From positions 1 to 42,542 of the forward strand of contig CAMWPM010000014.1 in NCBI GenBank assembly GCA_947176235.1: a DNA stretch of 42,542 nt, written 5' to 3'. Made by a program: the position numbers and the translations under genes. The notes under the pieces are model-generated. The model was not told the DNA's origin. It saw nothing but the letters and a program-made list of their open reading frames with translations, and did not search any database. The stretch comes from an uncultured Bacteroidales bacterium. GTDB taxonomy: Bacteria; Bacteroidota; Bacteroidia; Bacteroidales; Muribaculaceae. This document shows positions 42,001 to 42,542 of the stretch, piece after piece (the stretch's first letter is position 1; every line of letters starts with the position of its first letter).

Positions 42001-42066
42001 TGGTGACCCGGCGAAATTTTCTTTCGGCGGAGCGAAATCGACAAGTCGATTAGGCTGAAGTCACCA
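42001..42066. other. Three-stem palindromic element of unknown nature
   Basis: TGGTGAC (42001-42007) and GTCACCA (42060-42066) close a junction holding two internal hairpins: 42008-42016 with 42022-42030 (one mismatch) and 42036-42041 with 42046-42051. T-rich sequence follows on the plus strand. It could be an RNA, a terminator or an end of a mobile element linked to the transposase remnant downstream. Arms ending in ACCA recall a tRNA end, but no anticodon arm or T-loop is present. The surrounding gap (41846-42269) shows nothing else certain. Confidence 0.5.
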
Positions 42067-42269
42067 TATTTTTATCGCTGGATTATAGTTAAAGTCTGTT
42101 AAAGTTTACCTATCTTGGGTGAGAGAGGTGGGTTGAATGATTGCGAATAATGATGAATGATAATAAATTAGATGTTGATAATCAACAAATTACACTGTTG
42201 ATGAAATAGATATGCGCATCCCGCAACATGCGTAATACACAACAATGGCGCATAGTAAAAAAGCTGTGT

Positions 42270-42542
42270 TTAGGCATAAATATTACAGAGTCTGAAAATA
42301 AAGAACTTTGTGTCATTGACACCGTGCAGTTTGGTTCTGAACGCCTTGATTTTTGAGTTTATTGATTCGGCGGAGGCATTTGTAGAGCGGTTGTCAAAGA
42401 AGTTGATTATCTCATCAGAATGCTCGTAAAACGTGGCTGCGATAGAACCCTTGCGTTCCCGCGCAGCCTTGTTGGTGACTATCGTGTACAGCTCTCCATT
42501 ACTCAGCGAGGTCTCGTCAATACTCAGATGGCTGCCTATATT
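42270..42542 (-). pseudogene. ISAon1/ISL3-like transposase remnant, internally deleted and cut by the contig end
   Basis: A minus-strand frame of 90 codons to a TAA at 42272-42270, open at its 5' end. It contains HLSIDETSLSNGELYTIVTN, the start of the catalytic region, then RKGSIAATFYEHSDEIINFF, and DNRSTNASAESINSKIKAFR, the conserved C-terminal part of ISAon1-like transposases. In intact relatives, as I recall them, these blocks are separated by well over 100 residues that include later catalytic acids; here they are joined in frame. The gene is therefore an inactive remnant. Its 5' end lies outside the window. Confidence 0.8.

Noticed and set aside
42001-42066. tRNA gene read on the minus strand
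   Set aside because: The ends resemble an acceptor stem with ACCA, but there is no anticodon arm and no T-loop consensus, and it is only 66 nt long.

Overview
The window looks like a metagenomic or draft contig from a Bacteroidales bacterium, most plausibly a gut species (family Muribaculaceae or a close relative; this placement is inference from gene content). Evidence: promoters of the Bacteroidetes type (TTTG, about 20 bp, TAnnTTTG), a complete Mfa/FimA-type (type V) pilus locus with DUF3575 and DUF3868 proteins, many Bacteroidales-style lipoprotein signals, secreted glycosidases, and an ISAon1-like transposase remnant. The first ~36 bases match the Illumina Nextera/Tn5 read-2 adapter at 32 of 34 positions, so the left end is an assembly artefact and the first gene is cut there.

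Layout. 0-6.3 kb: a truncated Y-family DNA polymerase (-), a periplasmic HtrA/DegP protease (+) and pyruvate phosphate dikinase (+) closed by a strong terminator. 6.3-7.1 kb: a small AT-rich pair, a short acidic protein overlapping a zeta-toxin-family kinase. 7.2-12.1 kb: a secreted GH2 beta-galactosidase followed by a secreted GH36 alpha-galactosidase, ending in a terminator. 12.2-17.8 kb: a three-gene RND efflux operon (lipoprotein adaptor, inner-membrane pump, TolC-like outer-membrane channel). 17.9-18.5 kb: a DEDDh exonuclease.

18.5-31.2 kb (-): an eight-gene pilus operon running from a good promoter at 31.23-31.26 kb: DUF3575 protein, DUF3868/OmpA-like protein, Mfa1-type major fimbrillin, FimB/Mfa2-type anchor, then four further fimbrillin-like lipoproteins that are candidate accessory or tip subunits. 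The major and accessory subunits share an arginine after the first short strand (residues 49-62), which fits the protease-activated donor-strand assembly of type V pili. 31.5-34.4 kb: a GNAT acetyltransferase (-) and a secreted GH31 alpha-glucosidase (+).

34.4-41.8 kb (+) is the least explained part. A promoter drives a ~370-nt non-coding stretch with strong hairpins, a possible pseudoknot and a terminator-like end. It is followed by a tightly coupled four-gene operon of unknown function (two-TM coiled-coil protein, TerB-like protein, Gly/Ala-rich membrane-insertion-like protein, coiled-coil protein), a small helical protein, a six-TM potassium-channel-like protein, a 66-aa protein, two DUF4230-like proteins and a two-TM protein. 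This island is the best candidate for an undescribed membrane or stress/defence system, but no function can be assigned from sequence alone. The right end (41.8-42.5 kb) holds a terminator, a compact three-stem palindromic element and an internally deleted transposase running off the contig.
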